From Neoarius graeffei (taxonomy: Eukaryota > Chordata > Actinopteri > Siluriformes > Ariidae): a stretch of DNA of 64,000 nt. The notes beneath the pieces were generated by a model. The model searched no databases. It was not told the DNA's origin and saw only the letters and a list, made by a program, of their open reading frames with translations. Location of the stretch: positions 22,775,099 through 22,839,098 of the forward strand of contig NC_083583.1 in assembly GCF_027579695.1 (NCBI RefSeq), given 5' to 3'. Shown here one piece after another: positions 19,868-29,820 of the stretch (within the stretch, counting starts at the first letter, position 1; every line of letters begins with the position of its first letter). The translations under genes and the position numbers were made by a program.

Positions 19868-21502
19868 TTAGGCACTTTTCTTTTTACGTCTCTTTGTCGA
19901 CAGTTTCTCTCTTCTCGCTTAGCTGCTAGGCTCAAAAGTTGTGTGTGGTAATGATGCATACATTTCTATGGCTACGTGTACGTGTTTACGTGGTTACGTG
20001 TGTGCGTTCTGTGTATGTCTTTTGATGGCGCCTGAGTGGAAAGCCTGCGAAATGATTCTTGGGGGTCAGAGAGATAGAGAGAGGGATGCGTGTTTGGATA
20101 ACCAACTGAAAACTTTGAAATTATCGTACATTTCAGATTTTTTCCCATTATTGATCATACATCGTACAGAGGGCAAAATTATCGTACAAATACGACAATT
20201 ATCGTACATCTGGCAACACTGCCTTTAGTGCACCTCTGTTTCTGTTGAATTAACCATCTTGCATGGCATAAACTAGCCCCTTATTTCATATTCAGTTCTG
20301 GCCAACTTGACTTGTATTCCCTGTCTAGGCTTAGCCTATAGTCTAAACTAGTCTCATGGGATGTTAAAGATAGGCCAGCTTACATACAGTAGGCCTACAC
20401 AACAAAATATTTAATGAATTAATGATTATTTTATAATAATTTAATTTAATGAGAACAGTCATAGGCTACTGTAGGCCTCCTGTACATTGCCATGTCAGAT
20501 AATCGGCCAGTGCATTTATTTTGGTGGTAGGCTAACCCCATTCCCAACGTCATCTAGCAATCTTGGAAGATATGATATTAATTTAACTTCAGGGTTTCAT
20601 CATGTTAATTTTGTTTTTGAATTCCTTGAAGGGTGAGGCAGGAGAGGCTGAGGAGGAAAATGAGCATCAGGCAAGTTCAAGTCAGAGACAGGAAGTGAAT
20701 CCAGATTCAGAGGAGGTCGAGCAAATAGATCTAGAGAGAGAAGAAACTGAAACAGAGACAGAAGGTGAGCAAGGAGGCCAAGAGGAAGAAAAGGATCAAG
20801 AAGCTGCAGCATCTTCTCTTAGTGATTTAGGTGATAAAGACACAGGGCCCAGACAGGTAAAGCTGAATAGCTATCCACAAGACATCTTTGGTAAACAGAA
20901 GAGGGCATTTCACCACAGCTGGTTTGCTAAATACACATGGTTAGAGTATTCAGTCAACCTGAATGCTGCTTTCTGCTTCCCATGCAGAGTGTTTGGCAAA
21001 AACATCAAGCATGATGCTTTGGTCAGTTGTGGTTGCAGAAATTGGAAAAAAAAGCTTTGTCTGTCTTTAATAAGCATGACATGACACAGTCCCATAAGGA
21101 CAGTGTTGTTGCATGGAAAGGATATCAGGCAACTAGCCAACAGGGAGATGTTGTACAGATGATGGTATCTGCAAATGCACATGAGATAGCAGAGAGAAGG
21201 GACTATCTGAAGCGAATTGTTGCAATTACCTCAATGTTAGGGGCTCAGGGACTACCCTTTTGTGGCAATGATGAAAGTGAAGCGAGCACAAACAGAGGCA
21301 ACTTTCTTGCTTGCATGGGGCTTTTGATGAAGTTTGATCCATTCCTGCAAAATTACAATCCTCCATCAAACGCCACGTACATCTCACCAGTATCTCAGAA
21401 TGAGATGATTGAGTGTTGTGCTCAGGAAGTGACCAGCATCATAGTGTCTGAGATTAAACATTCCAAACTTTATTCCATTATGGCAGATGAAGCAAGAGAT
21501 AG

Positions 21503-21883
21503 GGCGGCACGGTGGTGTAGTGGTTAGCGCTGTCGCCTCACAGCAAGAAGGTCCTGGGTTCGAGCCCCGGGGGCGGCGAGGGCCTTTCTGTGTGGAGTTT
21601 GCATGTTCTCCCCGTGTCCGCGTGGGTTTCCTCCGGGTGCTCCGGTTTCCCCCACAGTCCAAAGACATGCAGGTTAGGTTAACTGGCGACTCTAAATTGA
21701 CCGTAGGTGTGAATGTGAGTGTGAATGGTTGTTTGTGTCTATGTGTCAGCCCTGTGATGACCTGGCGACTTGTCCAGGGTGTACCCCGCCTTTCGCCCGT
21801 AGTCAGCTGGGATAGGCTCCAGCTTGCCTGCGACCCTGTAGAAGGATAAAGCGGCTACAGATAATGAGATGAGAATGAGATGA
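21503..21883 (+). mobile_element. V-SINE inserted in hAT coding exon, 14-bp TSD
   Basis: Full-length SINE between perfect 14-bp direct repeats GAAGCAAGAGATAG (21489-21502 and 21884-21897). Its removal with one repeat rejoins MADEARD to RRSEQLAV in frame, which confirms both insertion and boundaries. Among the youngest events in the window. Confidence 0.97.
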
Positions 21884-23262
21884 GAAGCAAGAGATAGGCG
21901 ATCAGAGCAGCTGGCTGTTTGTGTTAGATACGTGTCAGAGGGCGAAGTAAAGGAACGTTTCCTAGCACTTTCAGAATTAATGACATTTGATGCCCAGTCC
22001 ATTGCAGACAAGCTGCAGCAGCAGCTCCAGGTCAATGGCCTTGCTGATGTCAAGTGTGTGGCACAGACTTATGACAGTGCAGCAGTCATGAGTGGACCCA
22101 CAGGAGGTGTGCAGGCATGTTTTAGAAGGCTCCATCCTGAAGCTATCTATGTACACTGTTATGCACACGAGCTTAACCTAGTGTTGTGCCACACTTTCAG
22201 GGCTGTTTTGGAGGCTGTGGAGCTATTTGATTTGTTGGAATGTGTATATTCTTATTTTACCGCTTCCCTGGTGAATCACCATAAGTTCAAAGATGCTCAG
22301 TCCAAGCTTGGGTTGGCAGCAATTGAGCTTGTACAACTTTCGAACACTCGTTGGGCATGCCGGCTGCAGTCAATCAATGCAGTTCTTCAGACCTTACCTG
22401 CCATTTTTGAATGTCTCTTTGTCACTGGGTCTCCCATGGCTGTTGGTATCAAAGAAAAGCTATCACGCTTCTCAACCATCTATGCTCTTCTGATGTTTCA
22501 GACACTTCTGTCTATAACTGAAGGACTCCACAAACTCCTTCAGAAGGAGACTTTAGACCTGGCAGAAGCTCTGATTGGAAAGGATGCTGAGTGTGACACA
22601 CTCAAGGGTAAGCGTGCAGATTCATTTGCCACAGAACTGTATGAGAGAACCAAGGCTCTGTGCCACACACACAGTATTCCTGAACCACATGCCAAGAAAA
22701 GGCAGAAACAGAAAAAGATGGATGATTTTGTGTTGGAGACAACCGTAGGTTCTCGCACTGAGTTAGTCAGTTCAGAGGTCTTTAAAATGGAGTTGCTTTT
22801 CCCCCGTGTGGACAGGATGGTTGGTGAGCTTGAACTAAGATTTTCCAGTGTAGATGCAGGGCTCCTAAAAGGCATCCAGGCATGCAGCCCTAAGTCTGAG
22901 AACTTCTTGAATGAATCCAGCTTGGAAGAACTTGCCAGGCACATGTCATAGACCTGAAAACAGAGGAGGTCCTTGTTGCCAGAAGCTTTCTTGCTTGCAA
23001 AGCAGATTCTGGATATCCACCCCAAGACATGTTAGCTGTGCACAACCTCCTAAACTCAGACATGTTTCCCTCTCTGAAGGAAGTCCTCCAAGTTGCCCTG
23101 ACAGTGCCTGTAAGCAGTTGCTCTTGTGAAAGGTCCTTCAGTGCATTGCGTCAGCTGCACACCTGGCTGCGTCAAACAATGGGGCAGCAACGACTACATA
23201 ACCTTGCAGTCATGTCAATTGAAAATGGCATAGTAAGTCAGTTGAATGACAACAAAGTGTTA

Positions 23263-23789
23263 TGGTGATGATACACGGGGCAACTTTTTGGGCAATGTTG
23301 CCGAGCAAAGTTGCTGGCAACGGGCAACTAGGTGAGACACAGGGCAACTTTTCAGGGCAACAACAGTTAGCAACAGCAGTTTACAGTTAGCTAAAAAAAA
23401 AAAATCGATGTCTTAATTTTTGCTGTGACCATTTAATCAAGCTGTCTGTTGTTTTTTATAGCTTTGGTGAGGTAAATTCCTCCATATAGAATATTAAAAT
23501 AACAACTTACCGGTGTAAAAACAGATGAGGAGTCTCTCCATCTCTTCACTCCACTGACACTGAGCGGCCGCCATATTTGTTTGAAATTTCTGATCCGAAC
23601 CTCACCGGAGGTCACATGACTCGATACTCGCGTTCTGATTGGCTTATCTCAAAAAGTTGCCAGAGATTATCAAAACCATTCAGAAAGAAGCAATGTTGCC
23701 CAATCTCAATAGAAAAGAGTCAAAACGCAATTGCCCAGCAACATTGCTCGGCAACATTGCCCAAAAAGTTGCCCCGTGTATCATCACCA
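23263..23789. mobile_element. Harbinger-like MITE, 527 bp, TTA TSD
   Basis: Long terminal inverted repeats, TGGTGATGATACACGGGGCA on the left with its exact complement on the right, continuing through repeated GGCAATGTTGCC motifs. Flanked by 3-bp TTA (23260-23262 and 23790-23792), as in PIF/Harbinger. Deleting the element plus one TTA restores the hAT reading frame from NDNKVL to DRFATLK. No transposase inside. Confidence 0.85.
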
Positions 23790-23935
23790 TTAGACCGTTT
23801 TGCCACTCTGAAAAACAGAAGGCATTCTTTGATGCTTCCATCCATAAAGTAGAGCGAAGTGGGCACAGAGCTCACAACAGTGTCACAACAGTGTCACAAC
23901 AGTGATAAGAATGGATAGTTGACTTTCTGTATTAT

Positions 23936-24032
23936 ACAGTGGTGCTTGAAAGTTTGTGAACCCTTTAGAATTTTCTATATTTCTGCATAAATATGACCGA
24001 AAACATCATCAGATTTTCACACAAATCCTAAC
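23936..24032. mobile_element. Solo Tc1-A terminal repeat
   Basis: About 95 bp match the outer end of Tc1-A (ACAGTGGTGCTTGAAAGTTT onward) and then stop. No partner end or transposase. A truncated insertion or excision remnant. Confidence 0.85.
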
Positions 24033-24210
24033 AGTTGTAGCAAAGATCTTGAAGTTTAATCCGCACTCAGTTTCTCTGTTAGCACTAACAGGAAGGCTGA
24101 ACACACAACTTTATGTTCGATGTGGATGAGATTATGATGTAGTTAGCATTTTGTTTGTACACATACCCATGGACGTCACTAGGATTGAGAGATGGGGGGG
24201 CTTAGCCCCA

Positions 24211-24784
24211 GGAGTGTGTTCAGTAATGCGCGTGCGTGCGCCAACATTTTTTTTATTGCTCCTACATAGGCTTCGTCAATTATTCATTATTTGAAGAACA
24301 TTTATCAGAATCTGTTATCTGGCTCACTTTCTTTTTCTACCCTGCTATTTCTCTCCTAAGTATTCAGGATATCTTCTTTATATTAACAAGATAAGTCTAA
24401 ATCAGTTCATTAGACGCTGGGGCTATGTTTATGAAGAAAGATGTTTGCAAATATCTCCATCAATGCATTTGATAAAAATTAATTAGGTTATATTCCAAAT
24501 AAAGCTATTTATTTCAGTCTGATGCACTGAACAGGAGACAACATAATGGTGTGGTGCTTTATTTAATTAGTTTAGTTATGACTAGCTTAGTTCAAAATCC
24601 TAGTGAAATCTGACAATACAGACAAATATGAATGTTTATAGATTAGCATGTCATGGAGTGTCAAAGTCTTTTGCTATCTGTTTGAGTCTATAATTAAAAA
24701 CTTAATTTGATTTGAGGCAAGTATGTAATGAGTTAACCCTTCAGTTAGAACAACTAGAACCTTCAGGCATCCCTTACTTTCTAA
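24211..24784. other. Unassigned AT-rich stretch
   Basis: No gene or recognised repeat between the hAT end-like segment at 24172-24210 and the next hAT. Confidence 0.4.
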
Positions 24785-25438
24785 CAGTGTTGTAATCGAG
24801 TCACTAAACCTCAAGTCCGAGTCCAGTCTTGAGTCCCCAGTGTTCGAGTCCACTACTGATCTGAGTTGAGTCCGAGAACAAAACTCCAACCACACCATTT
24901 GACGGTGGCTGTTTTAGCACCATTAACATTAGTTTGTTCCTGAACATGACGTATGAACAGATGAATGTGCGTTCCCTTTGTCAGGGCGTGCAAAGTATTT
25001 TACTTACGGATGTAAGTGCAGAAGGTGCAGATTATGGGCGAGAGGCGGGGTACACCCTGGACAAGTCGCCAGGTCATCGCAGGGCTGACACAGAGACAAA
25101 CAACCATTCACACTCACATTCACACCTACGGTCAATTTAGAGTCACCAGTTAACCTAACCTGCATGTCTTTGGACTGTGGGGGAAACCGGAGCACCCAGA
25201 GAAAACCCACGCAAACACGGGGAGAACATGCAAACTCCGCACAGAAAGGCCCTTGCTGGCCGCTGGGCTCGAACCCAGGACCTTCTTGCTGTAAGGCGAC
25301 AGTGTTAACCACTACACCACCGTACCACCCCCAAGACTGAGTCATCAGTGCTCAAGTCCAAGTCGAGTCACAAGTCCTTAAAATTAGGTCACGAGTCGGA
25401 CTCGAGTCAGAGTCCTGGACTCGAGTACTACAAGCCTG
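24785..25438. mobile_element. Non-autonomous hAT with GAGTC-rich ends
   Basis: Starts CAGTGTTGTAATCGAGTCAC and ends GACTCGAGTACTACAAGCCTG. The ends hold many GAGTC/GACTC motifs in opposite orientation. Flanks CTTTCTAA and CTTTCTGA are an 8-bp TSD with one mismatch, as for hAT. A truncated SINE occupies the centre. Confidence 0.8.
25031..25329 (-). mobile_element. V-SINE, 3'-truncated, within hAT
   Basis: Reverse-oriented SINE lacking its tail and about 60 bases of 3' body; head intact to CCGTACCACC. TSD not identifiable. Confidence 0.85.
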
Positions 25439-25439
25439 C

Positions 25440-26370
25440 TTTCTGACTTCATAGCTCCAGTGCTAAACTAAAGAAGCAAAAAACAAACTTCAGACACCAA
25501 ACATCATACATTGGCTGAAGTGATGCTTTAAATTGCATATAGTTCATACAAGCTGTACATGGAAATACAGGAACCAGGCTTGAATTTGATCGAGCGCTTC
25601 AACAACTGACTGAGACAACCAAGTCATCTGTGATAAATGTAGCGACATCAAACTGTAAAAGGCCATTGTTCACCTGCAGTGAACATGCCAATAAAAGATC
25701 TATTCATGTGACTCTGATTAGTATGAACAACAGAGCAACCTGATCCAAAATCAGCTCTCCTGATTTGAGGTGTTCCCTGAATAGCAACCATGAGTGTTGT
25801 AGATGAGGACACCATAACAGGCCCATAATGCTACCTGTCCGCATGGGGTCTTGAGTTATGAATAGGACAAAGCCTAATGAGCACTGAGGGTCTGAAGAGT
25901 CTCTCCTACCTATGGTTCAGCCCCAGTGGTATCACTTCTAATGAAGTCTCTAATGCAGTCTATTATGCTGGGTGTCAATTCAGCCAGCAGGAGTGAAGAT
26001 GCTTGAGCCCTGGAGTTACTGTCTGCCATGGCAACAGCCCACTCGTAATACCTGTCTGTGTCATTACTTACATATAAAGCATGCAGATACTGGGGGAAAT
26101 GGGGGAAAAGAGGAAATTTAATAAGGCCAGTGGGATCTAACTCAGATTCATGGACAGAGGTGTGTTTGTAAGAATGATTGGAAGCAAAAAAGATTTGATG
26201 AAGTTGGGAATCTTGGTGCTACTTAAGAGGAATTTATGAACATATTAATGGAAAAAATCGAATCTACAATCTAATTTTGCTTTTATTCCACATGTAGTTG
26301 ATCAGATACGACATGCCTTCTGTTGAGTGTTTGCTTCATTAGACTGTAGCTATTAGGCTAACATATATTG
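25440..26370. other. Single-copy stretch, possible regulatory sequence
   Basis: No gene or recognised repeat. GCCATGGCAAC at about 26024 matches the core of an RFX X-box, and TCTAATGAAGTCTCTAATG holds homeodomain-like cores. Conserved non-coding function is only a guess. Confidence 0.3.
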
Positions 26371-26472
26371 TTCTATCCACATTCACTGGATATGATCAAT
26401 CGCACGCTCTGATTGGCTACTCTACTACTAGGCTATTAGCTCATATACCATGAGTAGAGAAGAACAAAATGG

Positions 26473-26621
26473 CAATATCAAGTATTTAAAAGAAACAGAA
26501 ATAGCTAAAAGAATATAGTCCCCCCCCCCCAATATCTCTTGTTCCACACTCCAACCCAATTGGTGGCAGTAATGCACCTTTACATTGGTTTGCCAACCGC
26601 CAAAAAACCCTAAAGAAGAAA
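26473..26621 (+). mobile_element. Short (AAG)n-tailed retroposon, copy 1
   Basis: 149 bp ending CTAAAGAAGAA, flanked by 13-bp repeats AAGAACAAAATGG (26460-26472 and 26622-26634). The body includes a small hairpin (GGTTTGCCAACC) and GGTGGCAGTAATGCACC, a motif common in fish genomes. A second independent insertion of the same unit, with a different 5' end, is in copy A4. Confidence 0.75.
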
Positions 26622-26630
26622 AAGAACAAA

Positions 26631-26739
26631 ATGGTGGAGTGTATTGCTCAACCAACCGAGGACGAAATAAAAACTCTACCCGAAAACAAAACCACCCAAA
26701 ATAAAAAAACAACAAAATACGGAATAAAAGTATTTGATG
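26631..26739 (+). pseudogene. Crypton/DUF3504-like exon 1, family A copy A2
   Basis: Reads MVECIAQPTEDEIKTLPENK and then NKKTTKYGIKVFDG up to a GGTAAGAA donor, open throughout. Same design as A1. The donor itself became the target-site duplication of the SINE that follows. No downstream exon exists in the element. Confidence 0.5.
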
Positions 26740-26747
26740 GTAAGAAC

Positions 26748-27076
26748 ATCCATCCATAGCCACTTATCCTGTCCTACAGGCAAGCTGGAGCCTATCCCAG
26801 CTGACTATGGGCAAGAGGCAGGGTACACCCTGGCCAAATCGGCAGGTCATCACAGGGCTACCACATAGACAGCCATTCACACTCACTTTAGAGCCACCAA
26901 TTAGCCTAACCTGCATGTCTTTGGACTGTGGGGAAAACCGGAGCACCCAGAGGAAACCCACGCAGATAGAGTATGCAAACTCCACACAGAAAGGCCCTCG
27001 CTGGCTGCTGGGCTCAAACCCAGGATGTTCTTGCTGTGAGGCAACAGTGCTAACCACTACACCACCGTGCCACCCT
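26748..27076 (-). mobile_element. V-SINE at the splice donor of A2
   Basis: Reverse-oriented SINE with ATGG-type tail (CATCCATCC at its left end), flanked by 9-bp GGTAAGAAC at 26739-26747 and 27077-27085. Rather diverged. Inserted exactly across the exon-1 donor. Confidence 0.9.
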
Positions 27077-27085
27077 GGTAAGAAC

Positions 27086-27420
27086 GTCTCATCTCTCATC
27101 TCATTATCTCTAGCTGCTTTATCCTGTTCTACAGGGTCGCAGGCAAGCTGGAGCCTATCCCAGCTGACTACGGGCGAAAGGCGGGGTACACTCTGGACAA
27201 GTCGCCAGGTCATCACAGGGCTGACACATAGACACAGACAACCATTCACACTCACATTCACACCTACGGTCAATTTAGAGTCACCAGTTGACCTAACCTG
27301 CATGTCTTTGAATTGTGGGGGAAACCGGAGCACCCGGAGGAAACCCACATGGACACGGGGAGAACATGCAAACTCCGCACAGAAAGGCCCTCGCCGGCCA
27401 CGGGGCTCGAACCCGGACCT
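27086..27420 (-). mobile_element. V-SINE, head-truncated
   Basis: Complete tail and body, but the tRNA-like head is cut at GAACCCGGACCTT, where family A sequence (ATAGCATTTTTCAC) resumes. About 35 bases of host element are also lost, so a deletion removed the junction. Confidence 0.88.
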
Positions 27421-28016
27421 TATAGCATTTTTCACAAACTGCTACTGTCATTTTGCCGGTTTGTTTACATTCTAAGCAGAAATGATTTTGTCAGACATTT
27501 TGTATAAAGTTTTTATTTATCGAATTTGCAAAAACTAACAATAAAACTGCTCTGTTTCTCAAAATCCAGTGAATGTGGATACAATAAAACAGTTATTCCA
27601 CTCAATCTCGTCATACATGGCTTATAGTCAACTTGGAGCTACGTGCCTCGTTGGCTATCAGCTCATGTACGACTCGATTTTGTGGAATAACTGTTTAGTA
27701 TATAACCATAATGCAAGTCTATCTCACCCAAAATCTTTTCAATAAATATTTGCCTCAAACTACACCCAATTCCTGAGTGATGTCACACAGACTTGCCCGT
27801 ATAGTGTTGGACACAGTGCTAATAATAAACATGAACAAAATTTTACAGTGTAGCTGATTGTGGGAGCATTATGGGAGCAGCCATGCTGGAAAACTGGAAC
27901 ATTTTGACTGTACATTTTGGTCTCATTCCACACAAGATGTAAAGAAGTTCCACGGTCATATTTGCAGTCATAATGTTTTACAAGATATCTCTTAGATCAG
28001 GGGTGGAATTATTTTT

Positions 28017-28386
28017 CTCATCTCATCTCATCATCTCTAGCCGCTTTATCCTTCTACAGGGTCGCAGGCAAGCTGGAGCCTATCCCAGCTGACTACGGGC
28101 GAAAGGCGGGGTACACCCTGGACAAGTCGCCAGGTCATCACAGGGCTGACACATAGACACAGACAACCATTCACACTCACACCTACGGTCAATTTAGAGT
28201 CACCAGTTAACCTAACCTGCATGTCTTTGGACTGTGGGGGAAACCGGAGCACCCGGAGGAAACCCACGCAGACACGGGGAGAACATGCAAACTCCACACA
28301 GAAAGGCCCTCGCCGGCCACGGGGCTCGAACCCAGGACCTTCTTGCTGTGAGGCGACAGCGCTAACCACTACACCACCGTGCCGCC
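28017..28386 (-). mobile_element. V-SINE, full length with 12-bp TSD
   Basis: Flanked by perfect GGAATTATTTTT repeats (28005-28016 and 28387-28398). Head, body and (ATGAG)n tail intact. Recent. Confidence 0.96.
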
Positions 28387-28399
28387 GGAATTATTTTTT

Positions 28400-28935
28400 T
28401 TTAAATTAAATTAAGAACTTACCAATGTGATCTGAAGCAAGTGAAGTTCAGGATGATTTAGTTGTGTACTGAAAAAAAAACCCTGAATGAAGCATACTCC
28501 TACACAGAGACCGTATAGATGTAAGTACGTGAGGTATTTCCGAGGATATTGTGCAACTTTGGAAAAAAAACTGCAATATAGCATAAAATAGGAAATATAA
28601 AAAGACGTATAACAATGGTGGAAAAAATTCAGTAAAAGGAGTCTTGGTCATGAGGTAAGATACGTAAGGCAATGTACAAATTAAGAGTTGATGCAAATCT
28701 TGGTATTATCAGGTACATCCTGTAAAATGTAATGCTGCAGCATTTTCTATGTAAGTCCTAGCTCTCTGCTTGAGCTGTCTTTCTGTAACAGATCGGGTTT
28801 GAATGCTAGGTTTATAAATAAATAGCAAAGTTGCTGGCCAGTACGTCCCCACACTACATCTTTTCTGTTTTAACTTCCATTAGTTATTAGAATTAGCATT
28901 TACTTCCATTATTTATGAGCATTAGTCTCATAGCT
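28400..28935. other. Unassigned stretch
   Basis: AT-rich, no recognised gene or repeat. Minus-strand frame 28448-28696 is hydrophobic by composition only. Confidence 0.35.
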
Positions 28936-28936
28936 G

Positions 28937-29425
28937 TATTGGGCTGGTTTGAGTATTTTAGAACCTGCTGTAGAGTTTACAAGGAGTGCCACGGGTGAAA
29001 AAAAAAAGCAGTGGTCCTGCAAGTGAAAATGTCTTGTTGATGAAAGTGGTCAGAGTAGGATGGTCAGACTGGTTCAAGCCGACAGAAAGGCTTCGGTAAC
29101 TCAAATAACCACTCTTTACACCTGTGGCGAATGGAAAAGTATCTCAGAATGTACCATGTGCCAAATGGATTACATCAGCAAAAGACTACATTGGGTGCCA
29201 AGAATAGGAATCTGAGGCTATAGTTACCATCAGTTTCCAGAACTGGCTGGTTGAAGCGTAGAAAAATGTTGGCATAATTTGCCATCAACAGCATGAATCC
29301 AGGGATCCAACTTGCTTAGTGTCAACAATTCAAACTGGTGGAGGTGGTGTAATGGTGTGGGGAATGTTTTCTTGACATACTTTGGGCCTATTAATACCAA
29401 TCGAACATCTTATGACTTGAAGGCT
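28937..29425 (+). mobile_element. Tc1-F fossil, copy 2
   Basis: Degenerate transposase region with recognisable segments GGTTTGAGTATTTTAGAACC, ATGGTCAGACTGGTTCAAGC, ATAACCACTCTTTACACC and TTTGGGCCTATTAATACCAA, as in the 4920 and 38994 copies. Broken in all frames. Its right side is replaced by a Harbinger-like end. Confidence 0.65.
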
Positions 29426-29690
29426 GATGATACACAGGGCAAGTTTTTGGGCAATGTTGCTGGGCAATGTTGCCAGCAATGGGCAACCAGGTGAGACACA
29501 GGACAACAAATTAAGGCAACAGACAATTGGCAACAACCAATCAAATAAGAGCAAATCTATTGTGATGGAGACAGACACCACAAAGATGGACACTGAAACA
29601 TTTGTAGCTGTCACTTTTGTCTTGGCTTCAGCCTTTATTTCGCTCAAGTATCACTTCTGGAACAAAACTGAATAGATACACTGGTCAAAA
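29426..29690 (+). mobile_element. Harbinger-like end with short ORF
   Basis: TGATGATACACAGGGCAAG with repeated GGCAATGTTGC motifs matches one terminus of the MITE at 23263. There is no matching right end. Inside, 29565-29675 encodes a 36-residue open frame (METDTTKMDTETFVAVTFVL then a hydrophobic stretch and a stop). Possibly the 5' part of a longer relative; the ORF is not recognised. Confidence 0.5.
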
Positions 29691-29820
29691 GATAAGTTGC
29701 CATTATTTTAACATTTAAGTCAAAATAACCACATTATTCTGTTAATGATAAACACTTTTAAAATCTCTTTAAAAATGCTACTAGCTTCAATCACATATGC
29801 TATAACTAATAACTGACATA

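Larger units (their letters stand above)
19206..20221 (-). mobile_element. Nested hAT with 8-bp TSD
   Basis: Terminal repeats CAGTGTTGCCAGAT and ATCTGGCAACACTG are flanked by identical 8-bp CCTTTAGT on both sides. The termini repeat ATTATCGTAC motifs several times, typical hAT subterminal binding sites. It sits in the first intron of the larger hAT. It retains one coding exon and carries a tRNA SINE. Confidence 0.9.
18630..23852 (+). pseudogene. hAT transposase, ZMYM1-like, split by insertions
   Basis: Exon 1 (18630-18716) reads MDIRRFFKRVSEEQESDKG up to a donor GAG/GTCAGT. The main exon starts after an AG at 20631 and encodes an acidic linker, then a TTF-type finger (VKLNSYPQDIFGKQKRAFHH ... 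FCFPCRVF). A frame break follows at an A8 run (about 21044). Next is the DUF4371-like region (SFNKHD-type motif, MADEARD), interrupted by a SINE after 21502 and resuming at 21898. VHCYAHELNLVLCH and the C-terminal dimerisation motif SSCSCERSFSALRQLHTWLR follow. A further frameshift is near 22945. The true C-terminus, RFATLKNRRHSLMLPSIK, lies beyond a MITE and ends at 23852. Non-functional. Confidence 0.85.
17925..24210 (+). mobile_element. ZMYM1-like hAT transposon with nested insertions
   Basis: A multi-exon hAT region whose transposase exons run from 18630 to 23852. Both flanks hold a related segment, CATGGACGTC followed by a G-rich GGGGGGCTTA box (17925 and about 24172), but in direct rather than inverted orientation, so the exact termini are uncertain. 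It hosts a second hAT in the intron, a SINE in the main exon, a Harbinger-like MITE near the stop codon and a solo Tc1-A end behind it. Confidence 0.65.
26371..27697 (+). mobile_element. Hairpin-exon family A, copy A2, with three insertions
   Basis: Begins TTCTATCCACATTCACTGGA and ends with the TTAA-type hairpin, here mutated to GGAATAACTGTTTA. It was enlarged from ~520 bp by a small (AAG)-tailed retroposon before the ATG, a SINE exactly at the splice donor, and a second SINE just downstream. Confidence 0.8.

Noticed and set aside
19206..20221. Nested hAT exon as evidence for a host ZBED gene
   Set aside because: It lies between hAT termini with an 8-bp TSD and is truncated before the histidines.
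26764..27475. 223- and 222-codon frames on opposite strands
   Set aside because: They run through two adjacent SINEs; both strands are open only because the SINE lacks stops in those frames.
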